Shown here in pieces: positions 1 to 6,632 of a stretch of 64,000 nt of DNA; position 1 is the first letter of the stretch; each line of letters begins with the position of its first letter. The notes beneath the pieces were generated by a model, which saw only the letters and a list, made by a program, of their open reading frames with translations, did no database searches and was not told the DNA's origin. Position numbers and translations under genes: made by a program. The stretch lies in the NCBI RefSeq assembly GCF_030440515.1, contig NZ_CP076543.1:2232001-2296000 (forward strand). The letters are read 5' to 3'. This DNA is from Streptomyces xanthophaeus. Lineage in GTDB: Bacteria > Actinomycetota > Actinomycetes > Streptomycetales > Streptomycetaceae.

Positions 1-108
1 TGGCCGGGACGGCCGGGCTCCACCGCCACCCGTGACAACGGCACCGGCACCGGTACCGGCACCGGCCCCGCGCCGGACACCCTGCAGCTGGTCGGCAAGG
101 AGAGCTGA
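1..108 (+). CDS. C-terminal fragment of an unidentified protein
   Basis: Frame 1 is open from the window edge to a TGA at 106-108. The 35 residues contain a Gly-Thr alternating stretch (NGTGTGTGTGPAP) and end LQLVGKES. A GT-rich tail is typical of linkers in secreted or membrane proteins, but the fragment is too short to name. It is followed by a strong hairpin, which supports a real gene end here. The open frame could also be chance in GC-rich DNA. Confidence 0.45.
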   Translation, partial: WPGRPGSTATRDNGTGTGTGTGPAPDTLQLVGKES

Positions 109-148
109 CCGGCGTCCCCGGCCGGCGGGTCGACCGCCGGCCGGGCGC

Positions 149-203
149 GAGGAGGGCGGGAGGAGCCCCCGCGGCGGACCTCGCCCCGCCTCCCGCCCTC
201 CTC
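149..203 (+). terminator. hairpin terminator after the partial first gene
   Basis: A perfect 15-bp inverted repeat: GAGGAGGGCGGGAGG at 149-163 and its complement at 189-203, with a 25-nt loop, followed by a pyrimidine-rich tract. It lies 40 nt after the stop of the partial gene and about 90 nt before the lipoprotein start. There is no clean T-run, as is usual for Streptomyces terminators. Confidence 0.6.
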
Positions 204-295
204 CCTCTCTCCGTCCCTCTCCGTTCTCCGACTTCTCTTCGTCCTCTTCGCGCACGCCGCCCCACCGGCACACGCCCGTACCGGGAGACACCACC

Positions 296-964
296 ATGCG
301 CAAGCCACTGGCCTTCACCGCACTCGCCCTGACCCTCGCCGCGCCCCTCCTCACGGGCTGCGGCGGCATGATCGGCCCCGAGCACACCGCCGAGGATTCG
401 CTGCGCCCGACCGGCCCGGTGCACACCATCGACATCGCCTCCGGCAGCGGCACCGTCAAGGTCGTCCCCGGCGACAGCGTCGACGTCCGGCGCACCGTTC
501 GCTACAACGGGGACGGTCCGGGCGGCCTGAAGGAGCCGGCCGAAGGCGTCCTGACCCTCGGCAACTGCTCCCGCTGCTCCACCGATTACACCGTCACCGC
601 GCCCGCCGGCACCGCCCTCGACGTGCGCGCCGGCTCGGGAGACGTCAGCATCACCGGCTTCACCGGCGTGGTCACCGTGCAGACCGACTCCGGGGACATC
701 GACGCCGACGGGCTGCGCGGGAACACCTCCCTGAAGGCCGGGTCGGGGTCCGTCGAAGCGACGTTCGGCGCCCTCGTCAGGACGATCGCCGCCGAAGCGG
801 GCTCGGGCGACGTACGGCTGGTCCTGCCGGACGGCAAGTACCGGGTGGACGCCGACACCGGTTCGGGCGGACGCGACGTCCGCGTACGCCAGGACGACGC
901 GGCGGACCACAGCGTGCGGGTGCGCACCGGATCCGGCGACATCGTGGTGACGGCCGGCCCGTGA
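296..964 (+). CDS. DUF4097-type beta-repeat lipoprotein
   Basis: A 222-residue predicted lipoprotein. The start at 296 was chosen because it gives a clean signal peptide (MRKPLAF, hydrophobic core, lipobox LLTGC with Cys22); the longer upstream frame is Pro/Arg-rich and not signal-like. The mature part has repeated short motifs of the SGSGxV / SGDxxI type (around residues 45-50, 115-120, 135-145, 165-185, 205-215), typical of DUF4097 adhesin-like beta-solenoid repeats. It should sit on the outer face of the membrane; its function is unknown. Its TGA overlaps the GTG of the next gene by 4 bp, so the two are probably translationally coupled. Confidence 0.8.
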   Translation: MRKPLAFTALALTLAAPLLTGCGGMIGPEHTAEDSLRPTGPVHTIDIASGSGTVKVVPGDSVDVRRTVRYNGDGPGGLKEPAEGVLTLGNCSRCSTDYTVTAPAGTALDVRAGSGDVSITGFTGVVTVQTDSGDIDADGLRGNTSLKAGSGSVEATFGALVRTIAAEAGSGDVRLVLPDGKYRVDADTGSGGRDVRVRQDDAADHSVRVRTGSGDIVVTAGP

Positions 965-1752
965 GCCCCGACCCGCGGGAGATATTCGACCGGGACGCGA
1001 CGCACGTGTGGACCGGAGCGGCCTCGGGACGGGGTGCCGTACCCGGCACCCGGAGCCTCTCCCTGGAAGAGCGGGCCAGGACGCGGACCCTCCCGGCGCC
1101 ACGGGCCGGCTGGTACGCGGCCACCCGCACGGCGGTGCGCGAAGTCCTCGGCCGGTATCTGGAACAGCCGCCCGGCGAGATCCTCCTCGGCCGCTCGCCC
1201 TGCCCCGGCTGCGGCAGCGCCGCCCACGGACCGCCCGCAGTGCTGGCCCCCGCCACCACACTGACGTTCAGCCTCTCCTACTCGGGGCCTCGCTGGCTGC
1301 TCGCCCTGACCTCGATCCGCCCGCTCGGCGTCGATGTGCAAGAGGTACTGCCCGGGGCGGGACCCGACCTCACGAGGATGGCCGCGAGCTGCTTCGCGCC
1401 GGACGAACTGGGCGAGTTCCAGGCCCGGTCCGCCCCGGCCTCGCGCGCCGCCTACTTCTACCGGGCGTGGACGCGCAAGGAGGCGGTGGTCAAGGCCATG
1501 GGTGTGGGACTCGCGGCCGACCTGACCGGTGTCCACGTGTCGGCGGGCACCCCCGGACCCGCCGTCGTCCGTACCCGCCGGGCCGGGCACACCGCCCTGT
1601 GGCAGGTGGAGGACCTCCCGGTGTCCGGTGGTCCGGGATTCGCCGCGCTGGCCCGCGAGGCCTCGGCGGCCGGCCCCGTCCGTTTCTTCGTCCATGAACC
1701 GGCGGAACCCGATCCGGAAATTCGGCAGAATCCTGCCACCGCAGCAGCCTGA
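961..1752 (+). CDS. 4'-phosphopantetheinyl transferase (Sfp type)
   Basis: A 263-residue Sfp/EntD-family enzyme predicted to transfer phosphopantetheine from CoA to a serine of carrier proteins in polyketide or non-ribosomal peptide assembly. The family motifs are visible: CPxCG...HG around residues 81-90, GVDV at 123-126 (metal-binding Asp), and WTRKEAVVKA at 170-179 (metal-binding Glu and CoA-contacting Lys). Length is near the family norm. The GTG start overlaps the preceding lipoprotein stop (GTGA). No synthase genes lie nearby, so it probably serves carrier proteins encoded elsewhere. The identification is strong; the substrate cannot be told. Confidence 0.9.
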   Translation: MSPDPREIFDRDATHVWTGAASGRGAVPGTRSLSLEERARTRTLPAPRAGWYAATRTAVREVLGRYLEQPPGEILLGRSPCPGCGSAAHGPPAVLAPATTLTFSLSYSGPRWLLALTSIRPLGVDVQEVLPGAGPDLTRMAASCFAPDELGEFQARSAPASRAAYFYRAWTRKEAVVKAMGVGLAADLTGVHVSAGTPGPAVVRTRRAGHTALWQVEDLPVSGGPGFAALAREASAAGPVRFFVHEPAEPDPEIRQNPATAAA

Positions 1753-1771
1753 CAGCATTGCCCCCTGCCAT

Positions 1772-1781
1772 TGATGCATCA
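1772..1781. promoter_or_regulatory. palindrome TGATGCATCA upstream of the peptide gene
   Basis: A perfect 10-bp palindrome in a locally AT-richer stretch, centred about 60 bp upstream of the 21-codon peptide gene and just after the PPTase stop. Position and symmetry suit a regulator site, possibly for the nearby LuxR-type protein; no second copy was seen in front of that regulator. Functional assignment is inference. Confidence 0.3.
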
Positions 1782-1837
1782 TGAATGGAATGATGTGACC
1801 ATCGACGGTGCCGACCGCAGACCGAAGGAAGAAAGAG

Positions 1838-1903
1838 ATGCGCAAGTTATCGCCTCCGGGTACGGAAGAGAACGACACCACGTCCAACACATGGGGCCCG
1901 TAG
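1838..1903 (+). CDS. 21-residue TTA-containing peptide, candidate signal or RiPP precursor
   Basis: A 21-codon ORF, ATG at 1838 to TAG at 1901-1903. It has a good ribosome binding site (GAAGGAAG, 1824-1831, about 7-8 nt before the ATG). The peptide begins MRKLSPPGTEEN and ends TTSNTWGP: basic start, acidic middle, Ser/Thr-rich tail with one Trp. Codon 4 is TTA, the rare leucine codon read by the bldA tRNA in Streptomyces. About 16 of 21 third positions are G or C. It precedes a 118-residue unknown gene and a convergent TrmB/LuxR-type regulator that also has a TTA codon. No homology to a known precursor is recognised and no RiPP-modifying enzyme is adjacent, so the peptide may act unmodified as a signal or ligand. 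It could also be a leader ORF controlling the next gene. Confidence 0.55.
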   Translation: MRKLSPPGTEENDTTSNTWGP

Positions 1904-1940
1904 CACCCTCCGATTCCGGCGGGAATGCCATCGGAAATCC

Positions 1941-2297
1941 ATGTACGCGGTGACGCTCCTCCTGGCCGCCGACGGGGCGGACGGCCCCGCCGAGTGCCCC
2001 GACGATCTGGCCGACCTCGTCCACAGAACCGCTTTTCCGGAAGACGGTTTCGAACACATCCACATCGGCAGGAATTGCTCCGGGGACCATCCCTCTCAAT
2101 CGCGCGCCGAGATCGTGCTCTTCCTCAAGCAGCCCGACCGCGCACTGGCCGAGGATTCCGCACGGCTGCTGGCGGACCGGTGCCTGGAATCGTCACCGCG
2201 CCTGACCGGCTGGTCCGTGCGGGACTGCTCCGCACTGCCGGTCCTGCTGCTCTTCGAGCTCGCGAAGCTCGGCCCGGGGGTCAGGGCTCCGGAGTGA
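1941..2297 (+). CDS. 118-residue protein of unknown function
   Basis: Not recognised. The protein begins MYAVTLLLAADG, carries a HIHIG segment near residue 40, and has alternating hydrophobic stretches suggesting a small alpha/beta fold (EIVLFLKQPD, VLLLFELAKL). There is no signal peptide or membrane segment. The ATG at 1941 has only a weak ribosome site; an in-frame GTG lies three codons later. It lies 37 nt after the TTA peptide gene, so co-transcription and coupling are likely. Its last 17 bp overlap the 3' end of the LuxR-type gene on the other strand. The context suggests it processes, senses or is controlled together with the peptide. Confidence 0.65.
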   Translation: MYAVTLLLAADGADGPAECPDDLADLVHRTAFPEDGFEHIHIGRNCSGDHPSQSRAEIVLFLKQPDRALAEDSARLLADRCLESSPRLTGWSVRDCSALPVLLLFELAKLGPGVRAPE

Positions 2298-3294
2298 CCG
2301 CGGCGTCCGGCACCACCCAGCCGCGCAGCGCGGCGAGCGCCCCCGCCTGGAAGCGGCTGCGCGCCCCGAGTTTGGTCGCCAGCTCCGCCGTCGTCCGCCG
2401 GCCGGTCCGCACGGAGATGCCCAGTTTGCGGGCGATGACCTCGTCCGTGAGCCCGCTCGCGAGCAGCCCGAGCACGGCCCGCTCATGCGCCGTCAGCCCC
2501 TCGGAGTCCCGCCTGGTGCCGTCGCCGAGTGCGGTGCCGCGCTCCCAGACCTGCTCGAACAATGCGTGCAGGGACGTCACGATCCCCGCACCCCGCAGCA
2601 GGATCGCCCCCGCGTCGGCCTCGTCCGGATCTACCGGCAGCAAGGCGGCCCGGCGGTCGTATATGACCATCCGCGGCGGGAGTTGGGGCACGGTCCGCAC
2701 CTGGCCACCCCGCTCGGTCAGCCATCGGGCGTACGCGGCGGTCGGCGCGTCGTTGCGGACGCTCTCCAGGTACACGTAGCGCAGCCGGACCCCCCGGGCG
2801 AGCACCGCCTGGTCCAGGGGTCTCGCCGCCTCCAGGCTCGCCTGCGGTTGCGCGCCGCCCGTGGCGAAGACGGACACCTCGAATCGGCAGGCGTCCGAGA
2901 GCCCCTCGATGCACCGCCGGATCTCGTCCATGCCGTCGAACCGCTGGATTTCCCCGGCGTCCACCCGCTGTGCCGTCTTCTGGTAATCCGCGAGCAGATC
3001 CGCGACGGCCATCCGCATCGTCGTGACCTGGCGCTGGCGCTCGAGTAACTCCTCCTCGCTGCGGTTCAGCAACGAGGTCAGGGCCACTTCCGGATGCACG
3101 AGGCGGTGTTCGGCGGGCGCGGGTTCCACCGAGCGGATCAGCGAGAGCTCGGCGAGCTCCGCAAAGGCTCGCGTCACCCGTTCCGGAGGCCATTCGAGAT
3201 AGGCGGAAATTTCATGCACGCCCGCTTGCGGCATTTTCAGCATCGCGCGGTATACGGATTCTTGATCCGCATCCAGCCCGAGATATTTCAACAT
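2281..3294 (-). CDS. TrmB-like / LuxR-type HTH transcriptional regulator
   Basis: A 337-residue regulator. The N-terminus (about 1-75: MLKYLGLDADQESVYRAML...) looks like a TrmB-type winged helix; the C-terminus (about 260-325, SEGLTAHERAVLGLLASGL...) is a LuxR-type HTH of the kind with a diverged second half. The start at 3294 was chosen for the upstream GTGGGGGACAC ribosome site; the longer frame adds 15 implausible residues. Codon 83 (complement of 3046-3048) is TTA, so full synthesis should depend on bldA tRNA. It is convergent with, and overlaps, the 118-residue gene. Related regulators are common in Streptomyces accessory regions; the ligand is unknown. A likely guess is that it responds to the small peptide. 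Confidence 0.85.
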   Translation of the reverse strand: MLKYLGLDADQESVYRAMLKMPQAGVHEISAYLEWPPERVTRAFAELAELSLIRSVEPAPAEHRLVHPEVALTSLLNRSEEELLERQRQVTTMRMAVADLLADYQKTAQRVDAGEIQRFDGMDEIRRCIEGLSDACRFEVSVFATGGAQPQASLEAARPLDQAVLARGVRLRYVYLESVRNDAPTAAYARWLTERGGQVRTVPQLPPRMVIYDRRAALLPVDPDEADAGAILLRGAGIVTSLHALFEQVWERGTALGDGTRRDSEGLTAHERAVLGLLASGLTDEVIARKLGISVRTGRRTTAELATKLGARSRFQAGALAALRGWVVPDAAVTPEP

Positions 3295-3434
3295 GTGTCC
3301 CCCACAGCATGTCAAATGTTTTTGTCGCCGTCCTGGCACGTGAGACGTACTGGACTGACCCGATCCGAATACCGAAGGGCGAACGACCGGGTCGATGGTA
3401 TGCGAACGATCCGGGCATGGCTACACCTCCCGAA

Positions 3435-4451
3435 TTAAATCTTCCGGGCCGGATTGGAGGAACCGACAAGCTGTGGAATCTTGTTTGTAGAATTCTGTGA
3501 AGTCCGCTCCTGTGCCTGAAAGGTGCGCCGATAGGCGTGCGGGCTGGTTCCGGTGAGGCGCTTGAAGCGTTCCCGGAACGCGGTGGGAGAACCGAAGCCG
3601 ACCTGCGCGGCGATCCGTTCGACGGGGTGTGCGGTGGTCTCCAGCAGATACTGCGCCTGCCGGATCCGGGCCCGGTGCAGCCACTGCAGTGGCGAGGTGC
3701 CGGTCTGTTCGCGAAAGCGCCGGTTGAGGGTCCGGACGCTCATGCCGCCCTGTGCGGCGACGTCGTCGAGGGTCAGGTCGCGCCGGGCGTTGTCCTCCAT
3801 CCAGCGCAGGAGCGGCTCCAGCACCGACCCGCGCGGGGCCGGCGGCTGGTCGTGGACGATGAACTGGGCCTGCCCGCCGTCGCGTTCCAACGGCATGACG
3901 GACAGCCGAGCGGCGTCCGCGGCCACCGCCGAGCCGAGGTCGCGCCGGATCATGTGCAGGCACAGGTCCAGCCCGGCGGCGGCGCCGGCCGAGGTGAGCA
4001 GCTGCCCGTTGTCGACGTAGAGCACCCCCGGATCCACCTCGACGGCGGGGTGGAGCGTGGCGAGCAGCCCGGCGGCCGACCAGTGGGTGGTCACGCGCAG
4101 GCCGTCCAGGAGTCCGGTGGCGGCCAGGACGAAGGCGCCCACGCAGATGGAGGCGATTCTGGTTCCCCGTGCGGCGGCCTGCCGCAGCGCGTCGAGGACC
4201 TCCTCGGGTACGGGCGCCGCGGGGTCGGCCACACCCGGCACGATGATCGTGTCCGCCTCGGCGAGCTCCGCCAGCGGCCACGGCGCGCGCAGCACGAACG
4301 CCCCGGCGTCGACCTCCTCGGCAGGTGCGCAGACACGGACCCGGTAGGCCGGACGGCCGTCGGGCAGCCGGGTCCGCGCGAACACCTCGATCGGGGTGGA
4401 CAGGTCGAACGGAATCACGCCGTCCAGGGCGAGCACGACCACGGTATGCAT
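3435..4451 (-). CDS. GlxA-type AraC-family transcriptional regulator
   Basis: A 338-residue protein with an N-terminal DJ-1/PfpI-like domain (MHTVVVLALDGVIPFDLSTPIEVF..., to about residue 185, including the nucleophile-elbow-like ICVGAFVLAATG) and a C-terminal AraC HTH pair (about 225-325: LTLDDVAAQGGMSVRTLNRRF and ERIAAQVGFGSPTAFRERF). The start at 4451 fits the family N-terminus; 53 extra upstream residues in the open frame look random. The last 20 or so residues come from AT-richer DNA and are Asn/Ser-rich, unlike the rest. The divergently placed membrane-protein pair at 4693 is a plausible target. Confidence 0.9.
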   Translation of the reverse strand: MHTVVVLALDGVIPFDLSTPIEVFARTRLPDGRPAYRVRVCAPAEEVDAGAFVLRAPWPLAELAEADTIIVPGVADPAAPVPEEVLDALRQAAARGTRIASICVGAFVLAATGLLDGLRVTTHWSAAGLLATLHPAVEVDPGVLYVDNGQLLTSAGAAAGLDLCLHMIRRDLGSAVAADAARLSVMPLERDGGQAQFIVHDQPPAPRGSVLEPLLRWMEDNARRDLTLDDVAAQGGMSVRTLNRRFREQTGTSPLQWLHRARIRQAQYLLETTAHPVERIAAQVGFGSPTAFRERFKRLTGTSPHAYRRTFQAQERTSQNSTNKIPQLVGSSNPARKI

Positions 4452-4692
4452 GGCCCGACGATAGCCGGGCGCGGCACCGGCCTCTCCCCGGGATGTCATC
4501 ACAGCGGGTGGTTCCCGCAGGTCACAGCCATCCGGTCGACCCATGTGGCCGTTGGCCACAATCCGTTGGTGGATGGCATTCCAGCCGCTTCCCGCGCCTG
4601 CGGACCACAACTAGCGTCGGTGTCCGCCCCCACCGGCCCGGTTCCCGCGGCCGTCCGACACCCGTCCGCTCCTGACCACCTGGATCACCCAC

Positions 4693-5172
4693 GTGACGAA
4701 GTTCCTGCTCGCCGTCCACGTCCTGGCGGCGGTCATCACGATCGGCCCGGTCACCGTCGCCGCCAGCATGTTCCCGCCGACGGCCCGCCGAGCCCTCGCC
4801 GGACCCGGCGACGCGGCGACCCTCGCCGAGGCCCGTACGCTGCACCGCATCTGCCGGGTCTACGCCGTGATCGCCGTCGTGGTACCGGTGTTCGGACTGG
4901 CGACCGCCCGCAGCCTCCACGTACTGGGCAGCCCCTGGCTCCTCACGTCGATCGCACTGACCGCCGCGGCCGCTGCCGTGCTCGGCGTCCTGGTGCTCCC
5001 CCGCCAGTCCGCGGCGCTGACCGTCCTCGACGGCACCGCCGACCCGCGAAAGGCCGCGGCCGCCCTGCAGGCGGTGGGTCGGCTGAGCATGCACACCGGA
5101 CTGTTCAACCTGTTGTGGGCGACGGTGACCGTGCTGATGATCGTCCGCCCCGGATCCACCACAGGAGCCTGA
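4693..5172 (+). CDS. DUF2269-like four-helix integral membrane protein
   Basis: A 159-residue membrane protein from a GTG start. Hydrophobic segments lie at about 3-25 (FLLAVHVLAAVITIGPVTVAA), 55-75, 80-102 and 130-150. The N-terminal LLAVHVLAAVITIGP pattern resembles DUF2269 and related small heme-protein-like membrane families. Its function is unknown. It lies 1 nt before the next gene, so the two form an operon divergent from the GlxA-type regulator. Confidence 0.7.
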   Translation: MTKFLLAVHVLAAVITIGPVTVAASMFPPTARRALAGPGDAATLAEARTLHRICRVYAVIAVVVPVFGLATARSLHVLGSPWLLTSIALTAAAAAVLGVLVLPRQSAALTVLDGTADPRKAAAALQAVGRLSMHTGLFNLLWATVTVLMIVRPGSTTGA

Positions 5173-5173
5173 C

Positions 5174-5449
5174 ATGCACCGCCCCAGCCGGCTCCTGCGA
5201 GCCGCCGCACTCCTGGAACTCGGCAGTCTGGCCGTCCTGTTGAGCAACCTCGGCGCGCTCCACCTGCAAGCCGTCTCCTCGGCCGTCGGCCCCCTGCACG
5301 GCTGCGCCTACCTGATCGTCATCATCGCCACCGCGCGCGAGCCGCACGCGGACCGGTCGACCGTCGCGCTGTCGGCCGTCCCCGGCATCGGAGGCCTCCT
5401 CGCCCTACGCCGCCTGACCGCGCCCCGCCCGCCGGTCAGCCGCACGTGA
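5174..5449 (+). CDS. small membrane protein (DUF3817-like)
   Basis: A 91-residue protein with two or three hydrophobic segments (about 8-28 ALLELGSLAVLLSNLGAL, 38-55 and 68-80). Length and the HGCAYLIVI region are reminiscent of DUF3817 integral membrane proteins, but the match is weak. The ATG at 5174 begins 1 nt after the preceding stop, indicating translational coupling. Function unknown. Confidence 0.65.
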   Translation: MHRPSRLLRAAALLELGSLAVLLSNLGALHLQAVSSAVGPLHGCAYLIVIIATAREPHADRSTVALSAVPGIGGLLALRRLTAPRPPVSRT

Positions 5450-5458
5450 GGGGACGGC

Positions 5459-6571
5459 TCACCGGCCGATCCCGCGGTCGCGGATCGCGTTCACCAGTCC
5501 GGTGACGAGATGCGCCCGCTCCGCCATCGCGCCGACCACCAGGTACTCGTGGTCGGCATGGGCGCCGCCGCCGACGGCTCCCAGACCGTCGAGCGTAGGC
5601 ACTCCCAGCGCGCCCGTGAAGTTGCCGTCGCTGCCGCCACCCACCGCCCTGCCCTCGATGCCCGGCAGCAGCCGCCGCGCGATCTCGAACAGTTCCGCCG
5701 ACGCCGACTCCGACATCGGGGGCCGGTTCACGGCCCCCCGGACCACGATCTGCGCCCCGTCCAGATGCGGAGCCAGTGCCGCCATCGCCGACTCGACGCG
5801 CTCCTTCTCCCGGGCCGACTCGACCCGGACGTCGACCAGCACCGTCGCCTCCGCCGGAACGACGTTGTCCGAGGTTCCGGCCGAGGCCACGGTCGGCGTC
5901 ACCGTCGTCCCGATCTCCGGCCGGCTCAGCGCCGCGATGTCCAGCACCTGGTACGCCGCCTCGACCAGCGCGTTCACCCCGGCCTCCGGCTCCAGCCCGG
6001 CATGCGCCGCCCGCCCCCTGACGAGCACCTCGAACGTGCCGCACCCCTTGCGCCCGGTCTTCAGGCCCCCGCCGTCGGCCGCGCCCTCGAAAACGAGCAC
6101 CGCGCCGCAGGCGCGGGCCCGCTCCTCGATCAGGGCCCTGGAGGAACCGGAACCGACCTCCTCGTCGGCGGTCACCAGAACCTCCACACCCGACAGGTCG
6201 TCCAGCGCCGCCAGGCCGTGCACGGCCTGGACCAGACCGCCGAGCATGTCGAAGACGCCAGGGCCCGTCGCGTGGCCGCCCTCCACCCGGAAGGGACGGC
6301 GCGCGAGCGTACCCAGCGGGAAGACCGTGTCATGGTGACCGAGGATCAGCACCCGGGGGTCACCTCCGCCCGACCAGTGCACGTGCGGACCGGCCTGCCC
6401 CTCCACGAGGACGGCCCGCCCGCCCAGCCGGCTCTCGATGACCGCCGCCACGGCGTGGGCCGACGCGTTCAGGGCATCCAGGTCACGCGACGGGGACTCG
6501 ACTTCGACGAGCGTACGCAGGTCTTCGAGCATCGCGTCGACACGCACAGCAGTGCTCTGGTACATCCTCAT
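5459..6571 (-). CDS. M20-family zinc metallopeptidase (CPG2-like carboxypeptidase)
   Basis: A 370-residue cytosolic M20 peptidase predicted to hydrolyse C-terminal amino acids or N-acyl groups. Two-zinc active-site motifs are visible: GHHDTVFP (around residue 98, metal His and following Asp), the bridging segment GPGVFDMLGG (Asp around 129), TADEEVGS (catalytic and metal Glu around 160), FEGAADGG (around 180), and a late HADHEYL (metal His near 345). The dimerisation domain lies between about 195 and 305. Two start options (M1, M3) are equivalent. It is convergent with the small membrane gene and stands alone. Confidence 0.88.
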   Translation of the reverse strand: MRMYQSTAVRVDAMLEDLRTLVEVESPSRDLDALNASAHAVAAVIESRLGGRAVLVEGQAGPHVHWSGGGDPRVLILGHHDTVFPLGTLARRPFRVEGGHATGPGVFDMLGGLVQAVHGLAALDDLSGVEVLVTADEEVGSGSSRALIEERARACGAVLVFEGAADGGGLKTGRKGCGTFEVLVRGRAAHAGLEPEAGVNALVEAAYQVLDIAALSRPEIGTTVTPTVASAGTSDNVVPAEATVLVDVRVESAREKERVESAMAALAPHLDGAQIVVRGAVNRPPMSESASAELFEIARRLLPGIEGRAVGGGSDGNFTGALGVPTLDGLGAVGGGAHADHEYLVVGAMAERAHLVTGLVNAIRDRGIGR

Positions 6572-6632
6572 GCCCTCACGATACGGGGCACGCGCGCCCG
6601 GCCTGATCGGCAGGACACCCCCTGCGGACGGC

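Noticed and set aside
1838..1903. The small peptide as a lasso or lanthipeptide precursor
   Set aside because: No leader/core division, no Cys for lanthionine, the acidic residue spacing does not fit a lasso ring, and no modifying enzymes are adjacent.
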